DNA from: an uncultured bacterium
GTDB taxonomy: Bacteria > Desulfobacterota > BSN033 > UBA1163
Assembly: GCA_938002255.1 (NCBI GenBank)
Contig: CALLAL010000019.1
Location: forward strand, 1-64,000
Direction of reading: 5' to 3'
Length of the DNA stretch: 64,000 nucleotides
The notes beneath the pieces were generated by a model, which searched no databases, was not told where the DNA came from, and saw nothing but the letters and a program-made list of their open reading frames with translations. This document shows positions 51,386 through 60,215 of this stretch, one piece after another. A program made the translations under genes and the position numbers. Position 1 is the stretch's first letter, and every line of letters starts with the position of its first letter.

Positions 51386-53295
51386 AACGAAACATTTATC
51401 TCAAGAAAAAATCCCTCGAAGAAGCGAAAAGGCTTTCATCCATGCTGGCCGGACTCATTCACCTCGGCGATGAAACAATCCCTGTCATTCAGGCACGGGG
51501 AAGGGTAACGTCCCAACCAATCTTCGCTAAAATCTCTTCTCCCCCTTTCCATTGTGCGGCAATGGACGGTATCGCAGTGAGAGCAGAATCAACCTACGGA
51601 GCCACAGAGGATGCTCCCAGAGTGGTGCGTCTCGGTCAAGAAGCCATCTTCATCAATACTGGACAGCCCCTTCCGCCAGGGATGAATGCCGTCATCATGA
51701 TTGAAGACATTCATCAGATCGATTCCGCAAGGGTGGAGATCAGAGAGGCTGCGTATCCCTGGCAGCATGTGAGACCGATCGGAGAGGACATCGTCGCAAC
51801 GGAAATGGTTTTACCTGCAAGCCACAAACTTACCCCTTATGATATTGGAGCCCTTCTGGCGAGCGGGTATCAAAAAATTCAGGTAAAAACGAAACCGAAA
51901 GTTCTGATCCTCCCCACCGGCTCAGAATTAATTGAACCGAAAGACGTCAATCTATCAGAGCCATTGACGAAAGTGATCGAATCCAATTCCTATGTTTTAC
52001 ACCAATTAGTCATCGAAGATGGAGGAGAACCCAGCAGGCATCCGATTGTGGAAGACGATTTCGATCAGATACGAAACACCCTCCTCTCAAAGGCTAAAGA
52101 AGTTGATCTCATTTTGATTATCGCAGGCTCTTCTGCGGGAACCAGAGATTATACCCGTTCCATCATTGAAAAAGAGGGAGAGATCTATGCCCATGGCATT
52201 TCCATGATGCCAGGGAAACCGGCTCTTTTGGGAAGGATGAAAAACCGACCCATCATCGGCATTCCAGGTTATCCTGTATCGGCAATCATGGCCTATGAAG
52301 AATTGGTACGTCCCCTTCTTTACCAGGTTTTCCAACTCATCAAACCAGAAAGGGTCAGACTGAGGGTTTATCCGACTCGGAACATTCCATCAAAACTCGG
52401 AACCGAGGAATTCTTGAGGGTGAATGTTGGGAAAGTGGGAGAAACATTTTATGCTTCTCCCCTTCCCCGTGGCTCTGGAATCATTACCTCTTTGACGAAA
52501 GCGGATGGCATCCTCCGAATTCCCTCTCTCTCAGAGGGGGTGGAAGAGAGTCGAGAGGTCGAAGTTGAACTCTTCAGGCCCCTTGAAGTCATTCTTCAAA
52601 ACGTGGTGATGGTCGGAAGTCATGATCTCACCCTTGATCTCTTAGCCAACCTCCTCAGGGAATTTTATCCCCCTATCTTTCTCTCCTCCCAATCCGTAGG
52701 CAGTTTAGGAGGCCTTCTCGCCTTAAAAAATGGCTTTTGTCATCTGGCAGGAACCCATCTTCTCGACCCCGAGACAGGGGAATACAATATCCCCTACCTT
52801 CGAACCTATTTGGGAGAGATGAAGGTGAAGGTGATCAACCTGGTCTATCGGGAGCAGGGTCTCATGGTCCAGAGAAATAATCCAAAAGGGTTAAGAAGTT
52901 TAAAGGATCTTTTGAGGGAAGATATCTCTTTCATCAATCGTCAAAAAGGCTCTGGAACACGAATCCTTCTCGATCACGAGCTAAAAAAACTCTCCATTGA
53001 ACCCACTCAGATTCGAGGATATGAAAGGGAGGAATATACCCACATGGCGGTAGCCTCTTTGGTGGCCAGTGGTATGGTGGATGCTGGGCTGGGAATTCTA
53101 TCTTCAGCCAAAGCGCTGAATCTCGACTTTATTCCTGTATCCAAAGAGCGCTACGATCTGGTCATTCCGTCCATTTATTTAAATGAGGAGAAAGTTGAGA
53201 AAGTGATTGAGACCATTCGTTCCAAAAAATTTAAAGAAGAAGTCCTCCGCCTGGGAGGATATGATGTGTCAAAAACAGGAGAAGAGCTTCTTTAA
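51382..53295 (+). CDS. MoeA fused to a periplasmic-binding-type domain (MoeA-PBP)
   Basis: 637 residues. A MoeA part (~1-405) has PPFHCAAMDGIAVRAESTYG, INTGQPLPPGMNAVIMIED, ILPTGSELIEP, LIIAGSSAGTRDYTRSI and IIGIPGYPVSAIMAYEEL. A second domain (~410-637) has VVMVGSHDLTLDLLANLL, LLALKNGFCHLAGTHLLDPE, RQKGSGTRILLDHELKK and MVDAGLGILSSAKAL, which resemble LysR/ModE-type molybdate- or tungstate-sensing binding domains. Such fusions follow moeA in many anaerobes and may select Mo versus W or deliver the oxyanion. The function of the fused domain is unproven. Confidence 0.9.
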   Translation: MKRNIYLKKKSLEEAKRLSSMLAGLIHLGDETIPVIQARGRVTSQPIFAKISSPPFHCAAMDGIAVRAESTYGATEDAPRVVRLGQEAIFINTGQPLPPGMNAVIMIEDIHQIDSARVEIREAAYPWQHVRPIGEDIVATEMVLPASHKLTPYDIGALLASGYQKIQVKTKPKVLILPTGSELIEPKDVNLSEPLTKVIESNSYVLHQLVIEDGGEPSRHPIVEDDFDQIRNTLLSKAKEVDLILIIAGSSAGTRDYTRSIIEKEGEIYAHGISMMPGKPALLGRMKNRPIIGIPGYPVSAIMAYEELVRPLLYQVFQLIKPERVRLRVYPTRNIPSKLGTEEFLRVNVGKVGETFYASPLPRGSGIITSLTKADGILRIPSLSEGVEESREVEVELFRPLEVILQNVVMVGSHDLTLDLLANLLREFYPPIFLSSQSVGSLGGLLALKNGFCHLAGTHLLDPETGEYNIPYLRTYLGEMKVKVINLVYREQGLMVQRNNPKGLRSLKDLLREDISFINRQKGSGTRILLDHELKKLSIEPTQIRGYEREEYTHMAVASLVASGMVDAGLGILSSAKALNLDFIPVSKERYDLVIPSIYLNEEKVEKVIETIRSKKFKEEVLRLGGYDVSKTGEELL

Positions 53296-53401
53296 TTGTG
53301 TCATGCAGAGGGCCGATTGCGGAGTGTAAACCCCGAAGATCAGATCGCTACCTTTTATTTAAGGGGTTTCATTCCAAAATCCGAAATCCAAAACGAATCC
53401 T

Positions 53402-54385
53402 ATGTTATTCGATCCCTATCAACGAAAAATCAACTATCTTCGGATCTCAGTGACCGACCGCTGCAACCTTCGTTGTCGTTACTGTATGCCCGAAGAAGGA
53501 CTTTCTCTCATTGCCCATGACGAAATTTTAACCTATGAGGAGATTCTAAGGATCGTCCGCGTCTTTGCTAAAGAGGGAATGTCAAAGGTTCGGCTGACGG
53601 GTGGAGAACCCCTGGTGAGAAACGGAATCGTCCAGTTCATCTCCCGGCTTTCTCAGATTGAAGAGATCAGGGATCTGAGTCTGACAACCAACGGGCTCCT
53701 TCTGAAAGACTTTGCCTCAGACTTAAAGCGTGCAGGGCTAAAGAGGATTAACATCAGCCTTGATACGCTCAACCATGAAAAATTCTCTCAGATCACCCGA
53801 AGGAATGGCTTTGAGAGGGTGTGGCAGGGTATCGAAGAAGCGATGCGGGTTTCCCTCTTTCCCATCAAAATCAACATGGTCGCTATCAAAGGCTTAAACG
53901 ACGATGAAATTGAGGCCTTTGCTCGGCTCACGCTCCACTATCCTCTGATCGTACGTTACATTGAGTATATGCCTTCCGGTAAGGGTGACGAATGGAAGGA
54001 CGGAGAAATTTTAACCGTCTTGGAGATAAAACATCGTCTCGAAGGGATGGGAAACCTCATTCCCATCCCTTCGGACCAATGGGATGGTCCGGCCCGACGA
54101 TATCGACTCGAAGGGGCGATGGGCGAGATTGGATTGATCGGGCCAGTGAGCGACCACTTCTGTGGAAATTGCAATCGGTTACGTTTGACTCCAGATGGAA
54201 AGATTCGGACCTGTCTTTTTTCGGATGAGGAAATCGATGTAAAACGATTTCTGCGAAACGGCGGAAGCGATGAAGATGTGAAAAAACAACTTCTTCTCGC
54301 TCTTCAAACCAAGCCTGAAAGACATCTCATTAATACGCATCAGTTCAAAAAATGCCAGAGAAATATGTCCGCAATAGGAGGATAA
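53402..54385 (+). CDS. moaA: GTP 3',8-cyclase
   Basis: 327 residues. N-terminal radical SAM motif VTDRCNLRCRYCMPEEG, then MSKVRLTGGEPLVRNGIVQF, LTTNGLLLKDFASDL and RINISLDTLNHEKFSQITRR. The C-terminal second cluster site has CGNCNRLRLTPDGKIRTCLF. The C-terminus ends in IGG, as required for activity. It converts GTP to the first Moco intermediate together with MoaC. 107 nt after the MoeA-PBP gene, with no clear ribosome site. Confidence 0.95.
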   Translation: MLFDPYQRKINYLRISVTDRCNLRCRYCMPEEGLSLIAHDEILTYEEILRIVRVFAKEGMSKVRLTGGEPLVRNGIVQFISRLSQIEEIRDLSLTTNGLLLKDFASDLKRAGLKRINISLDTLNHEKFSQITRRNGFERVWQGIEEAMRVSLFPIKINMVAIKGLNDDEIEAFARLTLHYPLIVRYIEYMPSGKGDEWKDGEILTVLEIKHRLEGMGNLIPIPSDQWDGPARRYRLEGAMGEIGLIGPVSDHFCGNCNRLRLTPDGKIRTCLFSDEEIDVKRFLRNGGSDEDVKKQLLLALQTKPERHLINTHQFKKCQRNMSAIGG

Positions 54386-54482
54386 TTCCCATTGTGAGAG
54401 ATAAAGCGTAAAGAGTAAGAAGGTTTCCTTGAACGTCACGCCTCACGTATAACGTGGACCACAGAGGGGAGAGGAGAATGGG

Positions 54483-54968
54483 ATGGCAAAGTTAACCCAT
54501 TTTGATAAAAAGGGTCAAGCCAGGATGGTGGATGTCAGTAGCAAGACTGAGACGCTGAGAGAAGCCATTGTCCGTGGATCGGTCTTCATGAAACCCACAA
54601 CCTTTAAAAAGATTATGACGGGGAAGATCGCTAAGGGAGATGTCCTCTCTGTGGCAAAAGTCGCAGGAATGATGGCCGCGAAGAAGACCGCAGAAATTAT
54701 TCCAATGTGCCACCCCCTCAATCTCTCCTATGTAGAAATTAACTTTTTCCCCCATGAGAACAAAAGTCGGATTGACATCGAGGCAAAAGTCAAAATTAAG
54801 GCACAAACCGGCGTAGAGATGGAGGGCATGGTGGCTGTGGCTGCTGCTGGGCTTACGATTTATGATATGTGCAAAGCCATTGACCGGGGCATGGTGGTCT
54901 CGAACATCCATCTGGTTAAGAAGACCGGTGGAAAGAGCGGCACTTATACCGCAAATCGTAAGGGATGA
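54483..54968 (+). CDS. moaC: cyclic pyranopterin monophosphate synthase
   Basis: 161 residues: LTHFDKKGQARMVDVSSKTE, AGMMAAKKTAEIIPMCHPLN (the MoaC signature with MCHPL), VEMEGMVAVAAAGLTIYDMC and KAIDRGMVVSNIHLVKKTGG, ending KSGTY. It acts after MoaA in the first step of Moco synthesis. The start is set by GAGGAGA just before ATG 54483. Confidence 0.96.
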   Translation: MAKLTHFDKKGQARMVDVSSKTETLREAIVRGSVFMKPTTFKKIMTGKIAKGDVLSVAKVAGMMAAKKTAEIIPMCHPLNLSYVEINFFPHENKSRIDIEAKVKIKAQTGVEMEGMVAVAAAGLTIYDMCKAIDRGMVVSNIHLVKKTGGKSGTYTANRKG

Positions 54969-55049
54969 GGGAAAAGGGACTCGACCCCTAACGCCTTACA
55001 ATTTACGCTTCCCGATCCTGACGATCCTATGATGGAAGGAGTGGATGGA

Positions 55050-55499
55050 ATGACAGGAACACAAAAAGGCAAAGTATTGGCAGTAAACATCAGCGAAGAA
55101 AAAGGCACCAAGAAGACGAATGTCCAATCCTGCATCCTTTTAAAGGACTTTGGCCTCAAGGGTGATGCTCATGGGGGTCCCTGGCACAGACAGGTGAGCC
55201 TATTGGCCAATGAATCGATCGAAAAGATGAAAGCCAAAGGATTAAAGGTGGGCTTTGGAGATTTTGCAGAGAATATCACAACCGAAGGCGTTGACCTTGT
55301 CAACCTTCCCATTGGAACCGAAATTTATATTGGAAAATCGATCGTTCTTCGCGTGACTCAGATCGGAAAAGAATGTCATGAACGATGCGCAGTCTATTAT
55401 CAGGCAGGAGACTGCGTCATGCCAAGAGAGGGAATCTTCGCGGAAGTGGTCAGCGAAGGGGAGGTGAAGGTAGGAGATGAAATTATAATCGGTTGTTGA
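55050..55499 (+). CDS. MOSC-domain protein
   Basis: 149 residues from ATG 55050, with AAGGAG at 55036-55041. GKVLAVNISEEKGTKKTNVQ, GLKGDAHGGPWHRQVSLLAN, NLPIGTEIYIGKSIVLRVTQ, IGKECHERCAVYYQAGDCVM and PREGIFAEVV form a stand-alone MOSC (Moco sulfurase C-terminal) domain with conserved Cys in GKECHxxC. The type is common beside mog in Moco operons, where it probably handles sulfur or the cofactor. Confidence 0.88.
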   Translation: MTGTQKGKVLAVNISEEKGTKKTNVQSCILLKDFGLKGDAHGGPWHRQVSLLANESIEKMKAKGLKVGFGDFAENITTEGVDLVNLPIGTEIYIGKSIVLRVTQIGKECHERCAVYYQAGDCVMPREGIFAEVVSEGEVKVGDEIIIGC

Positions 55500-55583
55500 A
55501 CCATTAGGGCGGCTTGAGTTACTTAGGTAACGAAGTGAATAAACACAATAAACCACCAAATCCAGTAACATGTTGAGCCACTT

Positions 55584-56075
55584 ATGTTTAAAGTAGCCAT
55601 TTTAACCATCAGTGATAAAGGTTCTAAAGGGGAACGTGAAGATTCAAGCGGTCCCCTGATTGAGGAGATGGTCAAGGATTTGCCCGCTCGGGTGACCCAT
55701 TATGAAATCATTCCCGACGAGAAAGAGCAGATTACGAGCGCTTTAATCAAATGCGCAGACAGTTTAAAAGTAGATCTCATCCTTACAACGGGGGGAACCG
55801 GGTTGAGTCCAAGGGATGTCACCCCTGATGCCACTCTCGAAGTGATGGAAAAAGAAGTTCCTGGGTTCTCTGAGGCGATGAGAGCAGAGAGCCTCAAAAA
55901 AACGCCCCATGCTATGATTTCAAGGGCTGTTGCAGGAACCCGGGGCTCAAGTTTGATTGTCAATCTGCCCGGGAGCCCGAAAGGAGTCAGAGAAAATCTG
56001 TCGGTGATCCTCCCTGCCTTACCCCATGCCCTTTCTAAACTTAAAGGCGACCCATCAGAATGCGGTCAAATGTAA
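55584..56075 (+). CDS. mog: molybdopterin adenylyltransferase, Mog/MoaB family
   Basis: 163 residues: VAILTISDKGSKGEREDSSG, EKEQITSALIKCADSL and LILTTGGTGLSPRDVTPDAT, the MPT-binding signature TTGGTGxxxRDVTPEA, then PGFSEAMRAESLKKTPHAMI and LIVNLPGSPKGVRENL. It adenylylates molybdopterin for MoeA. Last gene of the Moco operon; moaD/moaE and mobA are not in the window. Confidence 0.92.
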   Translation: MFKVAILTISDKGSKGEREDSSGPLIEEMVKDLPARVTHYEIIPDEKEQITSALIKCADSLKVDLILTTGGTGLSPRDVTPDATLEVMEKEVPGFSEAMRAESLKKTPHAMISRAVAGTRGSSLIVNLPGSPKGVRENLSVILPALPHALSKLKGDPSECGQM

Positions 56076-56093
56076 GGTCATCACGATGAGAAA

Positions 56094-57119
56094 TCATCCC
56101 CACCTCTCCAGCCACTTTCGCTTTCCCTCTGTATTGACCGCATAAAAAGGCCACTCCCCTTTTAGGGCCAGCACCACCTGCCCCATGGGCTTGTGCCAAA
56201 ATTCAGGGCCTGAATCAGCGGCAGTCGAATACCAGGCACTATGCCCTGTGAGGATGACATGGTCCATTTTTAACAGAGGATTCTCAGGATGGATGGGATC
56301 ATCGACAGTAACATCAAGCCCTGCCCCAGCGATGAGCCCCTCCTGGAGGGCTCGGATGAGCGCGGGTTGATCTACAATCTCTCCACGGGCATCATTGATG
56401 AGATAACAGGTACGTTTCATCTTCTTGAACTCAGAATACCCAATCATATTTCTCGTTTCGTCATTGAGCAGGGCATGAATGGCGATGAAATCAGATTCCC
56501 TCAAAAGAGTTTCGAAATCAACGGGGATCACCCCCCGACTCCGCATGACTTCCCCAAAGACATAGGGGTCATAAGCAAGGACTCTCATGCCTAATCCTTT
56601 GGCTTTAAGGGCCGTCGCAGTCCCAATCCTGCCTAAACCAATAATGCCCAGGGTCTGGTCTCGGAGACGAAAAATGGGATACATCCCTTCCATCACGGTT
56701 TTCCGATTCGGCGGGATGAAATTAACCTGCCTCTCCCGGACCATTCGATCCAGGGGCAGCAGCTTATAGGCCAGAGCCAGCATCAGGGCAATCGCCCGGC
56801 CTGAGACCTCATCAATGCAGTAATCAGGAACATTCGTCACTGCAATCCCGAGTTCTGTGGCTGCCTGGATGTCGATCCGGTCATAGGCATTGCCCAAACT
56901 CGCCACGATTCGACATCGGGGAAGCTGCTGGAGTACCCTTCGGGTAAAGGGTTGAATCGGGCCAGAGCAGATCACGGCATCGGCGTCCACTAAATGGGTC
57001 AGAAGTTCTTCTTCAGTTCGCCAAAACCCATTAACCAATGTTGCCTCCAAAGATTTAAGAAGATCTTCTCCAAAATCCAAACCAGGGGTATAGATAGCGT
57101 TGACGACTTTAAACGGCAT
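56094..57119 (-). CDS. D-isomer-specific 2-hydroxyacid dehydrogenase
   Basis: 341 residues: NAD-binding LGIIGLGRIGTATALKAKGL (GxGxxG), MRVLAYDPYV, then MKRTCYLINDARGEIVDQPA and LIRALQEGLIAGAGLDVTVD (catalytic Glu region), and HVILTGHSAWYST with the catalytic His. The N-terminal IASLGNAYDRIDIQAATELG is typical. It resembles C-terminal-binding-protein/phosphoglycerate-dehydrogenase-like members. Substrate cannot be told. Convergent with mog and not obviously linked to it. Confidence 0.88.
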   Translation of the reverse strand: MPFKVVNAIYTPGLDFGEDLLKSLEATLVNGFWRTEEELLTHLVDADAVICSGPIQPFTRRVLQQLPRCRIVASLGNAYDRIDIQAATELGIAVTNVPDYCIDEVSGRAIALMLALAYKLLPLDRMVRERQVNFIPPNRKTVMEGMYPIFRLRDQTLGIIGLGRIGTATALKAKGLGMRVLAYDPYVFGEVMRSRGVIPVDFETLLRESDFIAIHALLNDETRNMIGYSEFKKMKRTCYLINDARGEIVDQPALIRALQEGLIAGAGLDVTVDDPIHPENPLLKMDHVILTGHSAWYSTAADSGPEFWHKPMGQVVLALKGEWPFYAVNTEGKRKWLERWG

Positions 57120-57187
57120 TGGCTTTTCTCCTTTCTCAATCTTTTAGAGGCATCCCCTCTCCAAACGATTTGAGTGCCTTTTCGGGA

Positions 57188-57592
57188 TCACATTCTTTTT
57201 GAGGTGTGAGATCTTCGTCGTGGAACATAAGCAATGCATTCGATTTCAATTAACATCTCTGGGAGAGCCAAGCCGGTGATGACCGTTGAACGAGCAGGCA
57301 AAGGCTCAACGAAGTACTCCTTATACACCAGATTCATCTTGTTGAAGTCTTTTTCCCTTCGAAGGAAAACGGTTACCTTCACCACATCCTTTAGGGAGGC
57401 TCCTCCAGCCATTAAAACCTTTTGTAAATTTTCTAAACATAATCTGGTTTGGGCCTCAACACTTTTGACTTTCTTCCCCTCAGCATCAACAAAACCGACC
57501 TGCCCTGAAACGAAGATAAAATCGCCTGCTCGAATCCCCGGCGAAAAAGGGAGCGGAAGGGACTGGGGTAAGGTGATGACTTCTTTTTTCAT
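57188..57592 (-). CDS. RidA/YjgF family protein (enamine/imine deaminase)
   Basis: 134 residues from ATG 57592, after AGGAGGTACCC: LPFSPGIRAGDFIFVSGQVG, TRLCLENLQKVLMAGGASLK, DVVKVTVFLRREKDFNKMNL and PARSTVITGLALPEMLIEIE. The catalytic Arg is in PARST. It hydrolyses reactive enamines/imines made by PLP enzymes. The frame open to 57790 overlaps the divergent DUF169 gene and is not taken. Confidence 0.9.
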   Translation of the reverse strand: MKKEVITLPQSLPLPFSPGIRAGDFIFVSGQVGFVDAEGKKVKSVEAQTRLCLENLQKVLMAGGASLKDVVKVTVFLRREKDFNKMNLVYKEYFVEPLPARSTVITGLALPEMLIEIECIAYVPRRRSHTSKRM

Positions 57593-57693
57593 GGGTACCT
57601 CCTCCCTGGATATGATCATCGTCCCCCTGATAGAATGTGTAAGAGGTTGTATGGGATGATGGTTTATGTTACAAAATTTAAAAGGAGATTTCA

Positions 57694-58455
57694 ATGACCA
57701 ATTTTTCTGAAAATCCACTCTGGCAACGGTTTCGAGAGGCCATTGGGCTAAACGAATCCCCCCTCGGTATTTTTTACACCAACGATCCACCGGAAGGCAT
57801 CAGTCCGAAAGAAGGGGTTCATGGATGCATGATCGGGCTTCTTCAGCATGCAAGGAATAAGGGAAAGACCGTCTATTTTGATAAAACCCATTTTGGATGC
57901 CCAGGAGGAGCTTATTACATGGGTTTTTTTGAATCGCCCCGACCCAATATCGAATATTTCCTCTCCTGTGGGATTCCGGGAGAAATGGAAGGGGAGCGCT
58001 ACATCAAAACGCCGGAGCGGGCAAGAGAATACTTCGCTAAAATGATCCCAAGACGGGCGCCTGCAACCTACTGTGTCTTTAAACCTATTGAGCAATTTCA
58101 CGATGGGGTTTCCCCAGAGGTGGTGGTCTTTTTTGCCTCACCGGATCTCCTGTCTGGCCTTTTTACCTTGACCAATTACGCCCTTGAACGAACAGATGCG
58201 GTCTTCGCACCCTTTGGCTCTGGTTGCGGAACGATTCTTACCTATCCTTTGAAAGAAGCCATCCGGGAGCAACCTCGAGCGATTCTCGGGATGTTTGACG
58301 TCTCAGCAAGGCCCATGGTCGAGCGTCATATCTTGACTCTCTCGATGCCTTATACCCTCTTTTTAACCCTTTTAGAGAATGTCTCTGGTAGTTTTCTTGA
58401 AACCGAAAGCTGGAAGAAGGTTCATCGAAGGATTCAAAAATCACAGGGAGAATAA
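57694..58455 (+). CDS. DUF169 family protein
   Basis: 253 residues: PLWQRFREAIGLNESPLGIF, HFGCPGGAYYMGFFESPRPN, RYIKTPERAREYFAKMIPRR, VFFASPDLLSGLFTLTNYAL and FGSGCGTILTYPLKEAIREQ. This is the DUF169 pattern with conserved Cys in GCPGGA and GSGCG. These proteins are common in strict anaerobes, often near metal- or Moco-related genes; activity is unknown. ATG 57694 follows AAAGGAGATTTCA. Confidence 0.85.
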   Translation: MTNFSENPLWQRFREAIGLNESPLGIFYTNDPPEGISPKEGVHGCMIGLLQHARNKGKTVYFDKTHFGCPGGAYYMGFFESPRPNIEYFLSCGIPGEMEGERYIKTPERAREYFAKMIPRRAPATYCVFKPIEQFHDGVSPEVVVFFASPDLLSGLFTLTNYALERTDAVFAPFGSGCGTILTYPLKEAIREQPRAILGMFDVSARPMVERHILTLSMPYTLFLTLLENVSGSFLETESWKKVHRRIQKSQGE

Positions 58456-58503
58456 GTCTTTTAGGCATCCCCTCTCTCAGTCATTGATGAAAAAGGACGG
58501 AGC

Positions 58504-58920
58504 ATGATCCATTCCGAAACCATCTCACTTCGTACCAAAGGGTTTAGTGACGTCTTAGATATTACGCCTCAGGTGGCTACCGCCCTTGATCGCTCACAAA
58601 TCAAAAATGGTCTGGTCACAATATTTTGCCCCGGATCGACAGGAGCAATCACCACGATAGAATATGAATCGGGTGTACTAAAAGATCTCCAAAAAGCTAT
58701 TGAAACCCTCGTCCCCTCTCATCTCCCTTACGAACATGATCGACGCTGGGGCGATGGAAATGGATTTTCCCATGTGAGGGCAGCACTTTTAAAACCCTCT
58801 CTCACCATTCCAGTCATTAATGGGGAGCTGACTCTCGGGACATGGCAGCAGATTGTCTTTATCGATTTTGATAATCGAAGCAGAGAGAGGAAACTGAAGG
58901 TTCAAATCCTGGGAGAATAA
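58504..58920 (+). CDS. secondary thiamine-phosphate synthase-like protein, YjbQ/UPF0047
   Basis: 138 residues: FSDVLDITPQVATALDRSQI, VTIFCPGSTGAITTIEYESG, YEHDRRWGDGNGFSHVRAAL, LTIPVINGELTLGTWQQIVF and IDFDNRSRERKLKVQILGE. This is a full match to the YjbQ fold, with the conserved TWQQI/F-DFD region. Some members can make thiamine phosphate weakly; the physiological role is unclear. Confidence 0.92.
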   Translation: MIHSETISLRTKGFSDVLDITPQVATALDRSQIKNGLVTIFCPGSTGAITTIEYESGVLKDLQKAIETLVPSHLPYEHDRRWGDGNGFSHVRAALLKPSLTIPVINGELTLGTWQQIVFIDFDNRSRERKLKVQILGE

Positions 58921-58934
58921 AACCCATTTTGTCT

Positions 58935-59171
58935 TTAAAGAATATCTTTTAAGAGCATGCGGGCGATTTCTGACATTTCCGGTTCTAACTCTTTGACCGT
59001 AATGGCTTTCTCCTTGCAAATTTCGACACAACTCTGACAACCGAGGCATTCCTTAACTCTCGCTGGGATGGATTTGCCGTCCCTCATCTCAAACACACTC
59101 ACCGTACAAACTTCCAAGCATTCTTCACAACCGTTACATTTTTGGATGTCCACCATCACCTCAAAAGCCAT
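58935..59171 (-). CDS. 2[4Fe-4S] ferredoxin
   Basis: 78 residues with two cluster motifs: CNGCEECLEVC…, and CLGCQSCVEICKEKAI. Short acidic C-terminus. Low-potential electron carrier. It is divergent from the iron-sulfur operon at 59451, and the 280-nt gap carries paired TTGTATACAA sites, so it may be co-regulated with that operon. Start after GGAGGATTC. Confidence 0.9.
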   Translation of the reverse strand: MAFEVMVDIQKCNGCEECLEVCTVSVFEMRDGKSIPARVKECLGCQSCVEICKEKAITVKELEPEMSEIARMLLKDIL

Positions 59172-59221
59172 AGGATTGGAATCCTCCTTTTCAGGGACAA
59201 ATCTGAATACCGAAAATCAAA

Positions 59222-59231
59222 TTGTATACAA
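59222..59231. promoter_or_regulatory. TTGTATACAA palindrome, site 1
   Basis: Perfect 10-bp palindrome ~50 nt before the divergent ferredoxin gene. Identical to site 2 at 59408-59417. GntR-family (FCD-type) regulators often use such TTGTATACAA-like sites (general knowledge). Confidence 0.6.
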
Positions 59232-59351
59232 ATAATGGTTTCACCTCCGGGCGAATTAGCCCAAACAAAACTCACCCTTTCACTTCATACGATTCGAAAA
59301 TAAGTTATAACTCATCGATAATAAAAGAATATTATAATATTTAATTTTTTC

Positions 59352-59417
59352 TTGACATTCTATTAGCAATATTATAGAAAGTTTCCATAAAAAATTCAAT
59401 TCTTAATTTGTATACAA
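59352..59417 (+). promoter_or_regulatory. promoter and TTGTATACAA operator of the iron-sulfur operon
   Basis: TTGACA (59352-59357), 15-nt spacer (short), TATAGA (59373-59378). The second perfect palindrome TTGTATACAA is at 59408-59417, about 25 nt after the expected start, placed to block transcription when occupied. Confidence 0.55.
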
Positions 59418-59450
59418 TTCCAATTCAATGGAATAAGCGCGGGAGGATGT

Positions 59451-60200
59451 ATGAAGGCGGATGCAGATAAATGTATTGCCTGTAAGAGATGTTTCCCCTA
59501 TTGTCCTATGGGTCGAATTCAGACCTTTAAAAGACACGAAAAGATTCCTGGAAGAGTTTATATCGAAATCGACCAGGAACGATGCACGGACTGTGGGGTC
59601 TGTCTCCGTGCCAATATCTGTCCGGTCAAAGCCCTCTACCAACCTGAGACGCCCTGGCCCAGGGAGGTGCGAAGTATCTTAAGTAATCCTCTGATCGAAT
59701 TTAAAGGGTCACAGGTGCCTGGACGAGGAACAGAAGAGATGAAAACAAACGACGTCTCTGGAAGATTTCGTCCGGGGGAAGTCGGCGTGGGCATTGAACT
59801 GGGAAGGCCTGGAGTTGGAGCCTATTTCAGAGATGTAGAAATTGTTGCCATGGAATTGGCTCCACTGGGGTACGAATTTGCTGAAGAAAATCCCATTACC
59901 CACTTTATGACAGACAAAAAAACAGGAAAACTTAGAGAAGATATTCTCAATGAAAAAGCAACCTCTGCCATTGTGGAGGGAAAGTGTAAACTTGAACAAC
60001 TCCCCGTTATTCTGGAGGCGATCAAAAGAGCCGCCCAGAAGGTCAGCTCCGTCTTCACCGTAGAAGTAATCACGAAGGTCCCACTCGAGGGAGAAATTCC
60101 TGTCAAACCGGTGCTGGAGGAGCTGGGATATTGGTACTCCATCAATACCAAAAACAATATGGGACTGGGAGAACCGCCATTCAAATTCTATGAAGAATGA
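59451..60200 (+). CDS. 2[4Fe-4S] ferredoxin fused to an unrecognised domain
   Basis: 249 residues. The ferredoxin part has C8xxC11xxC14xxxC18P and C45xxC48xxC51xxxxxC57P. The remainder (~95-249) starts GRFRPGEVGVGIELGRPGVG, continues VEIVAMELAPLGYEFAEENP and ends GLGEPPFKFYEE, an alpha/beta-looking domain I do not recognise. Start ATG 59451 after GGGAGG. First gene of the operon leading to the CooS-like gene; the next gene follows within 16 nt. It may channel electrons to or from a dedicated enzyme. Confidence 0.8.
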   Translation: MKADADKCIACKRCFPYCPMGRIQTFKRHEKIPGRVYIEIDQERCTDCGVCLRANICPVKALYQPETPWPREVRSILSNPLIEFKGSQVPGRGTEEMKTNDVSGRFRPGEVGVGIELGRPGVGAYFRDVEIVAMELAPLGYEFAEENPITHFMTDKKTGKLREDILNEKATSAIVEGKCKLEQLPVILEAIKRAAQKVSSVFTVEVITKVPLEGEIPVKPVLEELGYWYSINTKNNMGLGEPPFKFYEE

Positions 60201-60215
60201 TTGAGGAGGAAGAGT

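Noticed and set aside
53296-53520. Small plus-strand frame at the moaA start
   Set aside because: Overlaps moaA in another frame and has no ribosome site.
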